Below, piece after piece: positions 1 to 8,308 of a DNA stretch of 38,265 nt. How positions within the stretch are numbered: position 1 is the stretch's first letter; every line of letters starts with the position of its first letter. The stretch is taken from contig CAZTDY010000032.1 of the NCBI GenBank assembly GCA_964612295.1, positions 1-38,265 on the forward strand, written 5' to 3'. The notes under the pieces are model-generated. The model was given only the letters and a program-made list of their open reading frames with translations, searched no databases and was not told the DNA's origin. The position numbers were made by a program, and so were the translations under genes. The stretch comes from CAYQJL01 sp964612295. GTDB taxonomy: Bacteria > Eisenbacteria > RBG-16-71-46 > CAIMUX01 > WJJG01.

Positions 1-5
1 CTGAT

Positions 6-1169
6 CTATGTGTCCCGATAGAGTTTCATCAGCTCCCGTGCGATGACGATCCTCTGCACCTCGCTCGTGCCTTCTCCGATCTGGCAGAGCTTGGCGTCAC
101 GGAAGTAACGTTCGACAGGGTAGTCCTTGGTGTAGCCGTAACCGCCGTGAATCTGCACGGCGAGGGTGGTTGCGCGCATGGCCACCTCGGCGGCGTAGTA
201 CTTGGCCATCGCCGACTCCATGCTGTGGCCCCGACCGGCATCCTTCAAGCGCGCGGCATGATAGGTGAGGTGGCGCGCGGCGGTAGTCTCGGTTTGCATA
301 TCTGCAAGGTAGGTCTGAATCATCTGGAACTCGGCGATGGGTTTTCCGAACTGTTTCCGATCCATGGCGTAGGGCACCGCGGCATCGATCGCCGACTGGG
401 CGATGCCCAGGCCGAGAGCGGCGATCGAGATGCGCCCGCCGTCCAAGGTCTTCATGAAGATGGGGAAGCCGCGCCCTTCTTCGCCGAGGAGCGAGTCGCC
501 CGGCAGGCGGCAGTCTTCGAAGATGAGTTCGCGCGTATCCGAAGCGCGCAGTCCCAGCTTGTTTTCCTTCTTGCCGAGACTGAAGCCCGGCGCATCCGTG
601 GGTACGAGGAATGCCGAGATGCCGCGTGAACCCTTCGCGGTCTTATCCGTCTTGGCGGTGCACACGAGCACGCCCGAGTAGGTCGCATTCGTGATGAACT
701 GCTTCGTGCCGTTCAAGACCCAGTCGTCGCCGTCGCGGACCGCGGTGGTCAAGGTGCCGCCGGCGTCGGACCCCGCACCCGGCTCGGTCAGGCCGAAAGA
801 GGAGAGGTACTCGCCCGAACAGACCTTGGGCATGTACTTGGCCTTCTGTTCGGGTGTCCCAAAGGCATGGATGGGCCATACGCCCAGGGAGCAGTGCGCG
901 GCAAGCGTGATGCCGTGGGATCCATCGATGCGGGCGAGCTCTTCGACGGCGATGATGTAACTCAAGGTGTCGAAACCGGAACCGCCCTCCTCCTCGGGGA
1001 AACCGATCCCGAACATGCCCATTTCGGCGAGCTCTTTGACCGTCTCTTCAGGGAACTTCTGATCTTCGTCTTTTTCAGCGGCGATGGGCGCGATTTTCTC
1101 GCGAGCGAATCGACGAATCGTGTCCCTGATGGCCAATTGATCTTCGGTCAGGTCGAAGTTTGTGAACAT
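6..1169 (-). CDS. Acyl-CoA dehydrogenase, short/branched-chain type
   Basis: FAD-dependent dehydrogenase expected to form the alpha-beta double bond of an acyl-CoA and pass electrons to ETF. It has 387 residues, normal for the family. The signatures FGLTEPGAGSD (125-135), RKQFGKPIAEFQ (271-282) and GEGTSEVQR (365-373) are intact. E366 sits where short-chain/butyryl-type enzymes keep the catalytic base. The segment LDGGRISIA (242-250) lacks the Glu that isovaleryl-CoA dehydrogenase uses there, so a strict isovaleryl assignment is not supported. ATG 1169 is preferred over an in-frame GTG at 1175 because the Shine-Dalgarno GGGGAGG (1175-1181) overlaps that GTG and is well placed for the ATG. The gene is divergent from the LVIVD gene, and its stop lies 5 nt from the window edge. 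It may serve the acyl-CoA operon at 8309-15578, but it is 7 kb away and on the other strand. Confidence 0.95.
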   Translation of the reverse strand: MFTNFDLTEDQLAIRDTIRRFAREKIAPIAAEKDEDQKFPEETVKELAEMGMFGIGFPEEEGGSGFDTLSYIIAVEELARIDGSHGITLAAHCSLGVWPIHAFGTPEQKAKYMPKVCSGEYLSSFGLTEPGAGSDAGGTLTTAVRDGDDWVLNGTKQFITNATYSGVLVCTAKTDKTAKGSRGISAFLVPTDAPGFSLGKKENKLGLRASDTRELIFEDCRLPGDSLLGEEGRGFPIFMKTLDGGRISIAALGLGIAQSAIDAAVPYAMDRKQFGKPIAEFQMIQTYLADMQTETTAARHLTYHAARLKDAGRGHSMESAMAKYYAAEVAMRATTLAVQIHGGYGYTKDYPVERYFRDAKLCQIGEGTSEVQRIVIARELMKLYRDT

Positions 1170-1272
1170 TTGCACCTCCCCAGTGAGACCGCATCATCCC
1201 AACGCTCCGTAGCCGGAGCATCCTGCAGAGCATAATCTGCCCCTGGCGCGGGGGTCAAGGTGACCCTCGCCC

Positions 1273-3464
1273 GTGGCGACGACTGCAATCTTGCTCGCGG
1301 CGATGGGCATAGCGGGTCCGGCGTTCGCCCAGGACTGCGACTACTACGACAGCTACATCCACTACACGGCCACTACACGTCCGACACCGACTACGTCTAC
1401 TCGATCGACGTGCAGGGAGCTCTCGCGGCGCTCGTGCTTCAGGGAGGCGCTGTCGAGCTCCTGGACCTGAGCGAACCTGACGAGCCGCAACACCTGAGTG
1501 AGATCGGCGAGGGCTGGTGGGCGGTCGATCTCGTTCTGGAGGGCTCCTACCTCTACGTGGTTCGCTCCGACTCCCTGACGGTGGTTTCGATCGCCGACCC
1601 CTCGAACCCGGTCGCGCTGGCCACCTGCTATGCGGGCGTGTACATCCAGCGCGGCGAGCTGGCCGGCCGAACCATGGTTCTTGCGGACAACACCATCGGT
1701 CTCCGCGTGGTTGATGTCACCGACCCGCACGCGCCCGCGCTGGTGGCAACCGTCGACACCAGCTACGGCCCCTACGATGTGGACGTCTTCCCCGGTGACC
1801 GCTACGTGGCGATGGGGAGTTACCAGGATTGGGTGAAGATCATCGACCTGGAAGCGGATCCCCCGGCGGTGATACACACCATCAGCGGGCTCACCAGTCC
1901 CTGGGGTGTGGCCATTGCGGGCGACTATCTGGCCGTACTCACGACACCCGGTACCTACAACAATGCCCTGACCGTCTTCGAGTACATCAGCCCGACGGAG
2001 TTCGAGGAGAAGGGGACCGTGAGTATCAGCGGTGGTGTAGAGAATATCGAGGGAGCCGGCGACCTCGTCTACCTTGCGGCGACCAGTCATGGCCTACGCG
2101 CCGTGAACATCGGAAACCCGGACGCCCCGGAGCTTCTGGGGACCTATCCGCTCAGCGGCTACTGCATCGATCTGGCCCTCACCGCCGATCGGATCTACAC
2201 GGCGATCGCCTACACAGTGTCCGGCGTCGATGTTCTCTGGCGCGGGATCGAAGACTTCGCGATCGCCGAGCAACACGCAACCCTCTCGGTGCCCATGGAT
2301 GTGGCGGTGGGCTACGACCAGGCCTATGTCGCGGATATGGATGCCGGGGTTGTCGTCGTGGACCTCGCCGCGGGCGGTATGATCGTCAACACGGAGCCGG
2401 TACCCGGGTGGCCGACGAGTATCACCCTCGATCACGACATGTTGTATGTAACCACCGATGAAGGCGGGTTTCACTGTGTCTACCTGGACGACTTCCAGAC
2501 GCCGCTGTTGTACGGGACCCTCGAGCACGACCACGTCGGCATCTCCTCGCAGATCTCCGGCGACTATGCGTTCGTCGCGCTGGAGGACGTGGGTTTGCTG
2601 GTGGCCAACGTCAGCGATCCGTTCAACCCGGCGGCCGTCACGACACTTCCCGTGCCGGGGGGACTCAGCGACCTAACGCTGGTCGGGGACTACCTCTATG
2701 GTGTCTCTGGCTGGGGTTCGGGACCGGGGCTCGTTGTGATCGACGTCAGTGATCCGGAGAACCCCTTCATCGCGGCGCAGCCCGACGACGGAGTGGACTA
2801 TGGAGGGGCCCTCGACGTCGGCATCTATGGGCCCTATGCGTACGTGGCGCAGCGGGAGGGTCTCCATTGCTTTCATGTTGGAGATCCGACCAGTCCGGTG
2901 GATATGGGGCGTATCGTGTTCCCCCGCCCGCGGTCGATCGGGATCGTGATCCATGAGCACTTCGCCTACGTGTCGGGATACAGCTTCGGCATTCACGTGA
3001 TCAACCTGCAGGAGCCGACCGAGCCGATGCTGGTCGGCACGATTCTCGGGGGCGTCGAGAACGACACGGGCGCGCGCAAGTCGGCGGTCTGGGGCGACTA
3101 CATTGTCACGGCCGATGAGATCGGCTATCTCCTCAAGTCGCAGCGGGACTGTGAGGACACGATGGACATCGAGCATCCGGAGGCGCCTCTGGCGCTCCTA
3201 TTGCACAGCTATCCAAATCCCTGCCGGGCCGGGGCCTCCTTCAGCTTCAGGATGCCGACCGCCGGTCACGCCCAACTCTGTATCTATGACGCCGCCGGCA
3301 GGCACGTGGCCACGCCATTGTCCGGCCCCGAAGCAGCCGGGTTGCGTCTGCTGAGATGGGATGGATGCGACAGTCGCGGGCAACATCTCCCCAGCGGCGT
3401 GTACCTGGTCAGGTTCAGAGCGGGAGATCTCGTGAGCCACAGCACGATCCGGGTGATTCGGTAG
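1273..3464 (+). CDS. Secreted LVIVD-repeat beta-propeller protein with FlgD-like C-terminus; reading frame broken near the N-terminus
   Basis: The body is a series of LVIVD-type repeats (for example VELLDLSEPDEPQHL, VVDVTDPHAPALV, VVIDVSDPENPF) that would form an extracellular beta-propeller. The last ~85 residues are a FlgD-Ig/T9SS-like domain (SYPNPCRAG, IYDAAGRHV, LPSGVYLVRF). A signal peptide starts at GTG 1273 (MATTAILLAAMGIAGPAFAQ) but lies in a different frame from the body. A 10-bp direct repeat with an 11-bp period at 1359-1380 explains the shift: removing one 11-nt unit joins the signal peptide and the propeller into one ORF reading DSYIHYTSDTDYVYSID. The body frame is open back to a GTG at 1260, but that reading gives an Arg/Gly-rich N-terminus with no export signal. 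No function beyond surface or secreted protein can be assigned. As written, export should fail unless the frame is restored. Confidence 0.8.
1359..1380 (+). repeat. Tandem duplication, 11-bp period, inside the LVIVD gene
   Basis: CCACTACACG occurs at 1359-1368 and again at 1370-1379, with a period of 11 nt. Eleven is not a multiple of three, and deleting one unit restores a continuous frame from signal peptide to propeller. It could be a slipped-strand mutation, a phase-variation tract or an assembly error. Confidence 0.85.
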
Positions 3465-3491
3465 TGAGGCGCAATTGGATAGCGTGCCCGG

Positions 3492-6143
3492 CTACAGATT
3501 GAACCACTTGCTGACCTTGATCAGGAAGATGTTGTGCGGGTGCACTCCGAAGAGGCCGTCCAGGTCTTCCCGCAGGGCAAACTCCCCGGTCGGCGCATAA
3601 CCGAACCGCGCCTGCTGCCAGACCAGATAGATGCTCGAGCCGGGCGACCATTCCCACCGCACCACCAGATTCGAGTTGAAGTCGCGAACGTTGAAGTCCG
3701 GCTTGTCGAAGCTGTAGTCGGCGACGGTGTCCCCGTCTTCATCGACCGAGTAGACCTCGGTCGATTCGTCGTAGGTGACCCCATCGGCCAAGCGGATGAA
3801 CCGATCCTCAAAGCTGTCCGCCCGCGGAGAGGTCACGCGCTTGAAGTCACTGTACTCACCGGCGGAGACGAAGGGAGCGCCGTAGTACTGGACCGTGAGC
3901 CTCGGGCTGAGGGCCAGGTCGACGCGGAACTCCACATTGAACGTCTTGCGGTTGATGTCCGCGTAGATGTAGCGGATCTCATCATCCTCCAAGGTGGTCA
4001 CGTACTGGAACTCTGAGCGGCTCCGCGAGAAGGACGGGCTCAAGTTGATGGTCATGGCGTTTCTGGGCCGGAAGCGAACGCCGCCCCAGTAGCTATTCGA
4101 TTGTCCCGCGCCATCGTCCTTGGCGGAGCCCCAGCTGCCGGCGTGAAACGAGATGGGCTGGCGCCAATCGGTGTTCAAGTTCGCGTTCATGTCCCAGGCG
4201 CCGGCGCGCTTCATGGAGCGCCCGCCGCGCAGCTCGTGGACCGAGATGCGCTCATTCTGGCGCGTGGCCGACCAATCGAAATTCCAGTTGTTGGTGAAGT
4301 TGCCGTGGCCATTGAAATTCAGAGCTTGGTACAGGTTCTCACCGCCGTCGTATTCGAAGTCCAGCCACTGGTTCACATTGAATCCCACGTTCCGGAAGAT
4401 CCAACGCGTATTGCGGATGCGGTAGCCGGCCCAGAAGAACTGGTTGATCTCGTCGGTGTTGCGCAGGTACCCGACGTCGTTGAGTTCGGAGCCCGGTGAG
4501 CGCCAGGCCATGCCCAGCTGGGCCATCAGGTTTCCCTCGCCCTTCCCGATCATGATCGAACCGGCGTGCCCGTCCAGGGACGTGAGGGTGCTATCGATCG
4601 CCTGCCCCGGATTGTCGGGGCGCTGGTAGTAACGCGCAGGAGCGCTCTGGGTGCGCAGGATGGCGTCTTCAGAACCGCGAACCGTACTGCCGACCACCCG
4701 CGCGGCGACGTAGTAGGCGCGCCCATGAAAGGCGTGGTGAACATCGACGCCTCCCGCATAGGCGGCATCGTGAAGGTAGTCAAGATGGTCATCCTCGATC
4801 CGCCGGTTGACGGCGGTGAGCATGCCCCCGATCTGCGTTCGCCCCTCGCGATAGTCTCTCTGCACTCTGCCGATGAAGTAGTTGGTCAAGGGCTCCACGG
4901 TCAGGTCCCGGCGTTCGCCGTCCAGTTCGATCGTCGCGCTCTCTTCACTCGTCACGCTTTCGAGGATTGCCACCGACACGCCACCGGCCGTCTTGCCGCT
5001 CAGTTTGGCAGCGCCGAGAATCGTGGTGTTGTCCGGCTGATCGACATATCCGTCTTCGTACCAGTCGGCCCGGTAGTGGGGGGCGCGTCCGATACGGCGC
5101 GAGTAGAAGAGACGCGTCATGGTGTGGGAACCCCACGCGTAGGATGGCGCGAGCCGGAAGTTGAGGATATTGCTTCCCTCGATAAAGAAGGGGCGCCGCT
5201 CATCGAAGAAGGTCTCGAAGGCGGAGAGATTGACTTCGGAGGGGTCGGCCTCGACCTGTCCGAAGTCGGGGTTGATCGTGAAGTCCAAGGTCAGGTCGCC
5301 CGTGATGCCCAGCTTGCCGTCGAGCCCGGCTGAAATGTGCTCGCTCGATCCATCGTGGAAGGGATCACCTTCGATCTTCTCGAATCGCTCCGCCCGAGTG
5401 ACCCCGTAGGGCATGAGCTCAATGCGCCTGAGCGGGCGGATTCCGGTGATGCCGCGCAGCTCCCCGAACTTGCTGACCCAGCCGTCTTCTTCCTTGGGGA
5501 TTTGCTGCCAGGTGGAGCGCTCCTCCTGACGGTAGATGCGCCTCTGCACCTGAATGCCCCAGACGTGTTGCTCCCGATCAGGGTAGCGAAGCTGGCTGAG
5601 AGGAATTCTCGCCTCTGCCGTCCAGCCTTCGTCGTCGATTCTGGCGCGGTGCTCCCAAATGGGATCCCAATTGCCGTCCCATCGATTGCCGTCATCAGAG
5701 ATGAACTCATCCCCCTGGGTTCCCGAGACACTGGCGGTGAAGGAGAATGCGGTTCGCAGATCGTGAAGGCTGTCGATGTTGATCTCGACCCAATCGCCGG
5801 GAAAGTGATCCCGGCGGCTGAGGATGTTGGCGATCTTGTCAGGCTCCGGATCGTATGCGCGATACGCGACGTAGAGGTTCTCTTGATCGTAGAGGATCTT
5901 GAATGAGGTTTGAGCCGAGGGTGGTTCGCCTTCGCTTGGGTCCCGCTGAACGAAATCCCCGGACCATTCGACGCTGCTCCAGGCTGGGTCGTCAAGGCGG
6001 CCGTCGATCTGAGGAGGCGTGCCTGCCCGATTCGTGAAGTAGACGCGCCGGCCGTTCTCTTCTTCTTGAGCGCCCGACGATTGAGCCACCGCCAGGAGCC
6101 CCAATAGGGTTACGCCGATGATCCTCCAGGAGTGCGACTTCAT
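3492..6143 (-). CDS. CBM9-like / DUF5916 outer-membrane beta-barrel protein
   Basis: An 883-residue exported protein. Residues 1-25 are a signal peptide (RIIGVTLLGLLAVAQSSGA). A carbohydrate-binding family 9-like sandwich follows (PPQIDGRLDDPAW near 40-55, then LYVAYRAYDPEPDKI). The long C-terminal part is DUF5916-type, with INPDFGQVEADPSEVNL and RRPFFIEGSNI, alternating beta-strands and a terminal aromatic residue pattern (SKWFNL) typical of outer-membrane barrels. The family is common in Bacteroidetes/FCB genomes, is of unproven function, and is sometimes linked to glycan or peptide uptake. The frame is open upstream to 6500, but that would overlap the NHL gene. ATG 6143 has a GGGGGCAGGAAG purine tract and begins the signal peptide. 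The gene is convergent with the LVIVD gene (27 nt between stops). Confidence 0.9.
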   Translation of the reverse strand: MKSHSWRIIGVTLLGLLAVAQSSGAQEEENGRRVYFTNRAGTPPQIDGRLDDPAWSSVEWSGDFVQRDPSEGEPPSAQTSFKILYDQENLYVAYRAYDPEPDKIANILSRRDHFPGDWVEINIDSLHDLRTAFSFTASVSGTQGDEFISDDGNRWDGNWDPIWEHRARIDDEGWTAEARIPLSQLRYPDREQHVWGIQVQRRIYRQEERSTWQQIPKEEDGWVSKFGELRGITGIRPLRRIELMPYGVTRAERFEKIEGDPFHDGSSEHISAGLDGKLGITGDLTLDFTINPDFGQVEADPSEVNLSAFETFFDERRPFFIEGSNILNFRLAPSYAWGSHTMTRLFYSRRIGRAPHYRADWYEDGYVDQPDNTTILGAAKLSGKTAGGVSVAILESVTSEESATIELDGERRDLTVEPLTNYFIGRVQRDYREGRTQIGGMLTAVNRRIEDDHLDYLHDAAYAGGVDVHHAFHGRAYYVAARVVGSTVRGSEDAILRTQSAPARYYQRPDNPGQAIDSTLTSLDGHAGSIMIGKGEGNLMAQLGMAWRSPGSELNDVGYLRNTDEINQFFWAGYRIRNTRWIFRNVGFNVNQWLDFEYDGGENLYQALNFNGHGNFTNNWNFDWSATRQNERISVHELRGGRSMKRAGAWDMNANLNTDWRQPISFHAGSWGSAKDDGAGQSNSYWGGVRFRPRNAMTINLSPSFSRSRSEFQYVTTLEDDEIRYIYADINRKTFNVEFRVDLALSPRLTVQYYGAPFVSAGEYSDFKRVTSPRADSFEDRFIRLADGVTYDESTEVYSVDEDGDTVADYSFDKPDFNVRDFNSNLVVRWEWSPGSSIYLVWQQARFGYAPTGEFALREDLDGLFGVHPHNIFLIKVSKWFNL

Positions 6144-6321
6144 CTTCCTGCCCCCATACTCGCCACCACAAGATAAACGCATCCGCGGACGCCTCCGTTC
6201 ACAGCGAGACAGTCGCAGAACCCTACGCTGGCGGCCGGAACGGGGTTGCGGAAAGGCGCGAAGTGTCCCGTAGGTATGACGCACGAGGGGCGATGATGGT
6301 TTACGGCTTGCTGCCGGGGGA

Positions 6322-7485
6322 TCAGTCCACGACGAGCAGGCGGATTGTGCTGGATGCGGCATCCGCGCGAATGAGTGCGAGATAGGCACCCGAGGGGACT
6401 CGCTGTCCATTGCCGTCCCGCCGGTCCCATCCGATTTCATGCCTGCCGGCGCCGAATTCACGCGCGGCGAGGGTTCGAACCGACCGGCCGAGCACATCAT
6501 AGAGAACGAGGCTGATCTGGCCCGGGCGGGACAGCTCCATCCGAAGCCGGGTGGCAGATTGGAGGACCGTAGGTTCGGCGATGAGTTGCGTCACGCCCGA
6601 TGCGCATGAACCCTCGGGGAGGCTCGCGGGATCGCTGGGATAGAAGGCGATGCCGCGAGGCGCATCGGTTCCGCCGAGAGTCAGGGTTTGCTCATACACC
6701 TCGTCAGGCGAGAACACCACGATCGCATCCGAGAAGAACTGGCTGATGTGAATCCGGCCCTCTTCATCGATCGCAATGCTCTGCGGGCTCGCGAAATCCT
6801 CATGTTCGATTGCGCCAAGGGGCGTGCCGTCGGGGGCATACCGCGTGACGTTGTTCGATCCGCTTCCCGCGACATACAGAATGCCGGCCGGACTGATCGC
6901 CAGCCCCGTAGGATGATCCAGCCCTCCGCCGCCGATTGCGGTGATGAACGTTCCGTCGCCATCGTACTTGCGAACATCGTCCGTGTTCACGCTGGTGACG
7001 TAGATGTCTCCGTGGAGATCGACGGCCACGCCGTTCGGCCAGCTCAGACCGCCGCCCATGATGAGGCCGCTCCACTGGTCCGCAGCGTCGAAGACGTAAA
7101 CGCGATTGCTGTTCGCAGCACAAACGTAGAGGAGCCCATCGGGGCCCGAGGCCATGCCGGCCGGGCCATCCAGATCCGGCGGATCGAGAGCGCGGAGAAA
7201 CGTGTCGTCGGGGCCGAAGACGAGAACGGCGTCGGTGTCCTGGCTCGCCACGTACACCTCGCCCCCCGGTCGGTGGACGAGACCTCGGGGGTGCGTGAGC
7301 CCTCCGCCGGTGAAGTCACGCAGTAGGGCGCCGTCAGCGTCGTAGACGCACACGCGATGGTTGTAGTAGCTCGAAACGTAGAGATCGCCGGTCATCACAG
7401 GAGGAAGTGGGTAGTGGGCGCGTGGGGCTGGTGAAAACGCAAGGCACAGGATCGTCAACGCCGCGAATGTCGTGCACAGTCTCAT
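6322..7485 (-). CDS. Secreted NHL-repeat beta-propeller protein with FlgD-like C-terminus
   Basis: A 387-residue exported protein. The signal peptide is MRLCTTFAALTILCLAFS. About six NHL-type repeats follow, each with a pattern such as GLTHPRGLVHRPGGEVYVAS, LDGPAGMASGPDGLLYV or LSWPNGVAVDLHGDIYV, forming a six-bladed propeller. The last ~85 residues match the FlgD-Ig-like domain (LVLYDVLGRSVRTL, VPSGAYLALIRA). ATG 7485 is supported by the Shine-Dalgarno GGGAGG about 6 nt upstream and by the signal peptide; the open frame extends only to 7524. It lies 178 nt upstream of the DUF5916 gene on the same strand, so co-transcription is possible. NHL propellers usually bind proteins or ligands, and the target here is unknown. 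Confidence 0.88.
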   Translation of the reverse strand: MRLCTTFAALTILCLAFSPAPRAHYPLPPVMTGDLYVSSYYNHRVCVYDADGALLRDFTGGGLTHPRGLVHRPGGEVYVASQDTDAVLVFGPDDTFLRALDPPDLDGPAGMASGPDGLLYVCAANSNRVYVFDAADQWSGLIMGGGLSWPNGVAVDLHGDIYVTSVNTDDVRKYDGDGTFITAIGGGGLDHPTGLAISPAGILYVAGSGSNNVTRYAPDGTPLGAIEHEDFASPQSIAIDEEGRIHISQFFSDAIVVFSPDEVYEQTLTLGGTDAPRGIAFYPSDPASLPEGSCASGVTQLIAEPTVLQSATRLRMELSRPGQISLVLYDVLGRSVRTLAAREFGAGRHEIGWDRRDGNGQRVPSGAYLALIRADAASSTIRLLVVD

Positions 7486-7659
7486 CGTGGGCCTCCCTGT
7501 CCACAATTCTGGAAGATTTGGCATCCGACATCAATGTGACCCGTCTCGGGTGCGTATGCGCCGCAGCGCGACCGTCAAGCTGCGAACGACCAGCCCTCGG
7601 CGCATATCGGCTGACTGAGGTGGAGGCTACAAACAATTGTGGTTACTACAGTTGGCCGC

Positions 7660-7673
7660 TTGCCCCGGGGCAA
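7660..7673. other. Perfect 14-bp palindrome
   Basis: TTGCCCCGGGGCAA reads the same on both strands. A related CCCCGGGG-centred 12-bp palindrome (GACCCCGGGGTC) lies at 7769-7780. They may be protein-binding sites or hairpins; no regulator is identifiable. Confidence 0.5.
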
Positions 7674-7680
7674 CCCCTGG

Positions 7681-7703
7681 GCAGCGGACTGGTAATCCGC
7701 TGC
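7681..7703 (+). other. Hairpin resembling a tRNA anticodon arm
   Basis: GCAGCGGA and TCCGCTGC form a perfect 8-bp stem around the 7-nt loop CTGGTAA, which would present a GGT (Thr) anticodon with T33 and A37. A short hairpin (7702-7715) follows in roughly the T-arm position, but the T-loop consensus and an acceptor stem are absent. At best it is a tRNA relic. Confidence 0.3.
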
Positions 7704-8128
7704 GGAGGATCCCGCGCGCGACGTAACTCTTTAGTTTTATACAAGTTGACTCGCAAGTGACGATACTCGACCCCGGGGTCAGGTATAGTCAGTTACGACC
7801 TAAGCACTCATTATAAAGGGGTGTCCGAGGCATGGCGTCTGCCCATCCTCCCGGGGAACGCCGATGTCCGCCGAGGAGGGTCCGGGGATGTGCCATTCCC
7901 TCCGAGGCCCGCTTCTCGCTGCCCCTCACGGCGGCTAAGCCGCTCGGTGCTTCGACGTTGACCATCGGCCCCCCGCCGCGATACGCTGGCGACTCCTGTA
8001 TCTCTACTTCGGCTTATCCGGACACGGACTGTCCGCCAGCCAGCCTCAGGCCAGGTGGATGGGGCCGATCCGTAATGGGCCGGCGCGCTCTGCGCGTAGG
8101 GGACCGGGGGGACGGGTTGGGTTTCCAT

Positions 8129-8142
8129 TCCCGGCGCCGGGA
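8129..8142. other. Perfect 14-bp palindrome
   Basis: TCCCGGCGCCGGGA is self-complementary and lies 167 nt before the start of the HMG-CoA synthase gene. It could be an operator or a hairpin. Confidence 0.45.
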
Positions 8143-8255
8143 CGACCGGCGTGGTTTCACGACCTCCTACGATCAATCTGAGTTCCGCGGATGAACCTTT
8201 GCTTCGGCGAGGGTGCAAATAGAAGACATGTGCGTCCAGCAAGGGCGCTCATATG

Positions 8256-8272
8256 CGCGTGTGAAGCACGCG
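8256..8272 (+). promoter_or_regulatory. Inverted repeat upstream of the acyl-CoA operon
   Basis: CGCGTG and CACGCG flank a 5-nt spacer, ending 36 nt before the HMG-CoA synthase ATG. The position suits an operator or a 5'-UTR hairpin. I see no convincing -35/-10 pair beside it. Confidence 0.35.
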
Positions 8273-8308
8273 TTGGGGAGCGGATCGGGTAGGAAGGAGG
8301 AGCGAAGC

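Larger units (their letters stand above)
7486..8308. other. Long intergenic region rich in palindromes, no convincing gene
   Basis: About 820 bp between the NHL gene and the HMG-CoA synthase operon. Open frames of up to 143 codons exist on both strands but are Arg/Pro/Ser-rich, lack good ribosome sites and match no family I recognise. The region holds three perfect palindromes (7660-7673, 7769-7780, 8129-8142), an anticodon-arm-like hairpin (7681-7703), a nested hairpin (7985-8040) and an inverted repeat 37 nt before the operon start (8256-8272). It could be a long leader, a structured RNA or a decayed gene. Confidence 0.5.

Noticed and set aside
1260..1380. GTG 1260 as the true start of the LVIVD protein
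   Set aside because: It gives an N-terminus of low-complexity Arg/Gly residues without an export signal, while a proper signal peptide lies in the other frame and the 11-bp duplication explains the shift.
6144..6500. N-terminal extension of the DUF5916 protein to 6500
   Set aside because: It would overlap the NHL gene, and the signal peptide with ribosome site starts at 6143.
7681..7715. A functional tRNA gene
   Set aside because: Only an anticodon-arm-like hairpin is present; there is no acceptor stem, D-arm pairing or T-loop consensus.
7811..8242. 143-codon minus-strand and 120-codon plus-strand open frames
   Set aside because: Both are Arg/Pro/Ser-rich with no ribosome site or recognisable family, typical of chance open frames in GC-rich DNA.
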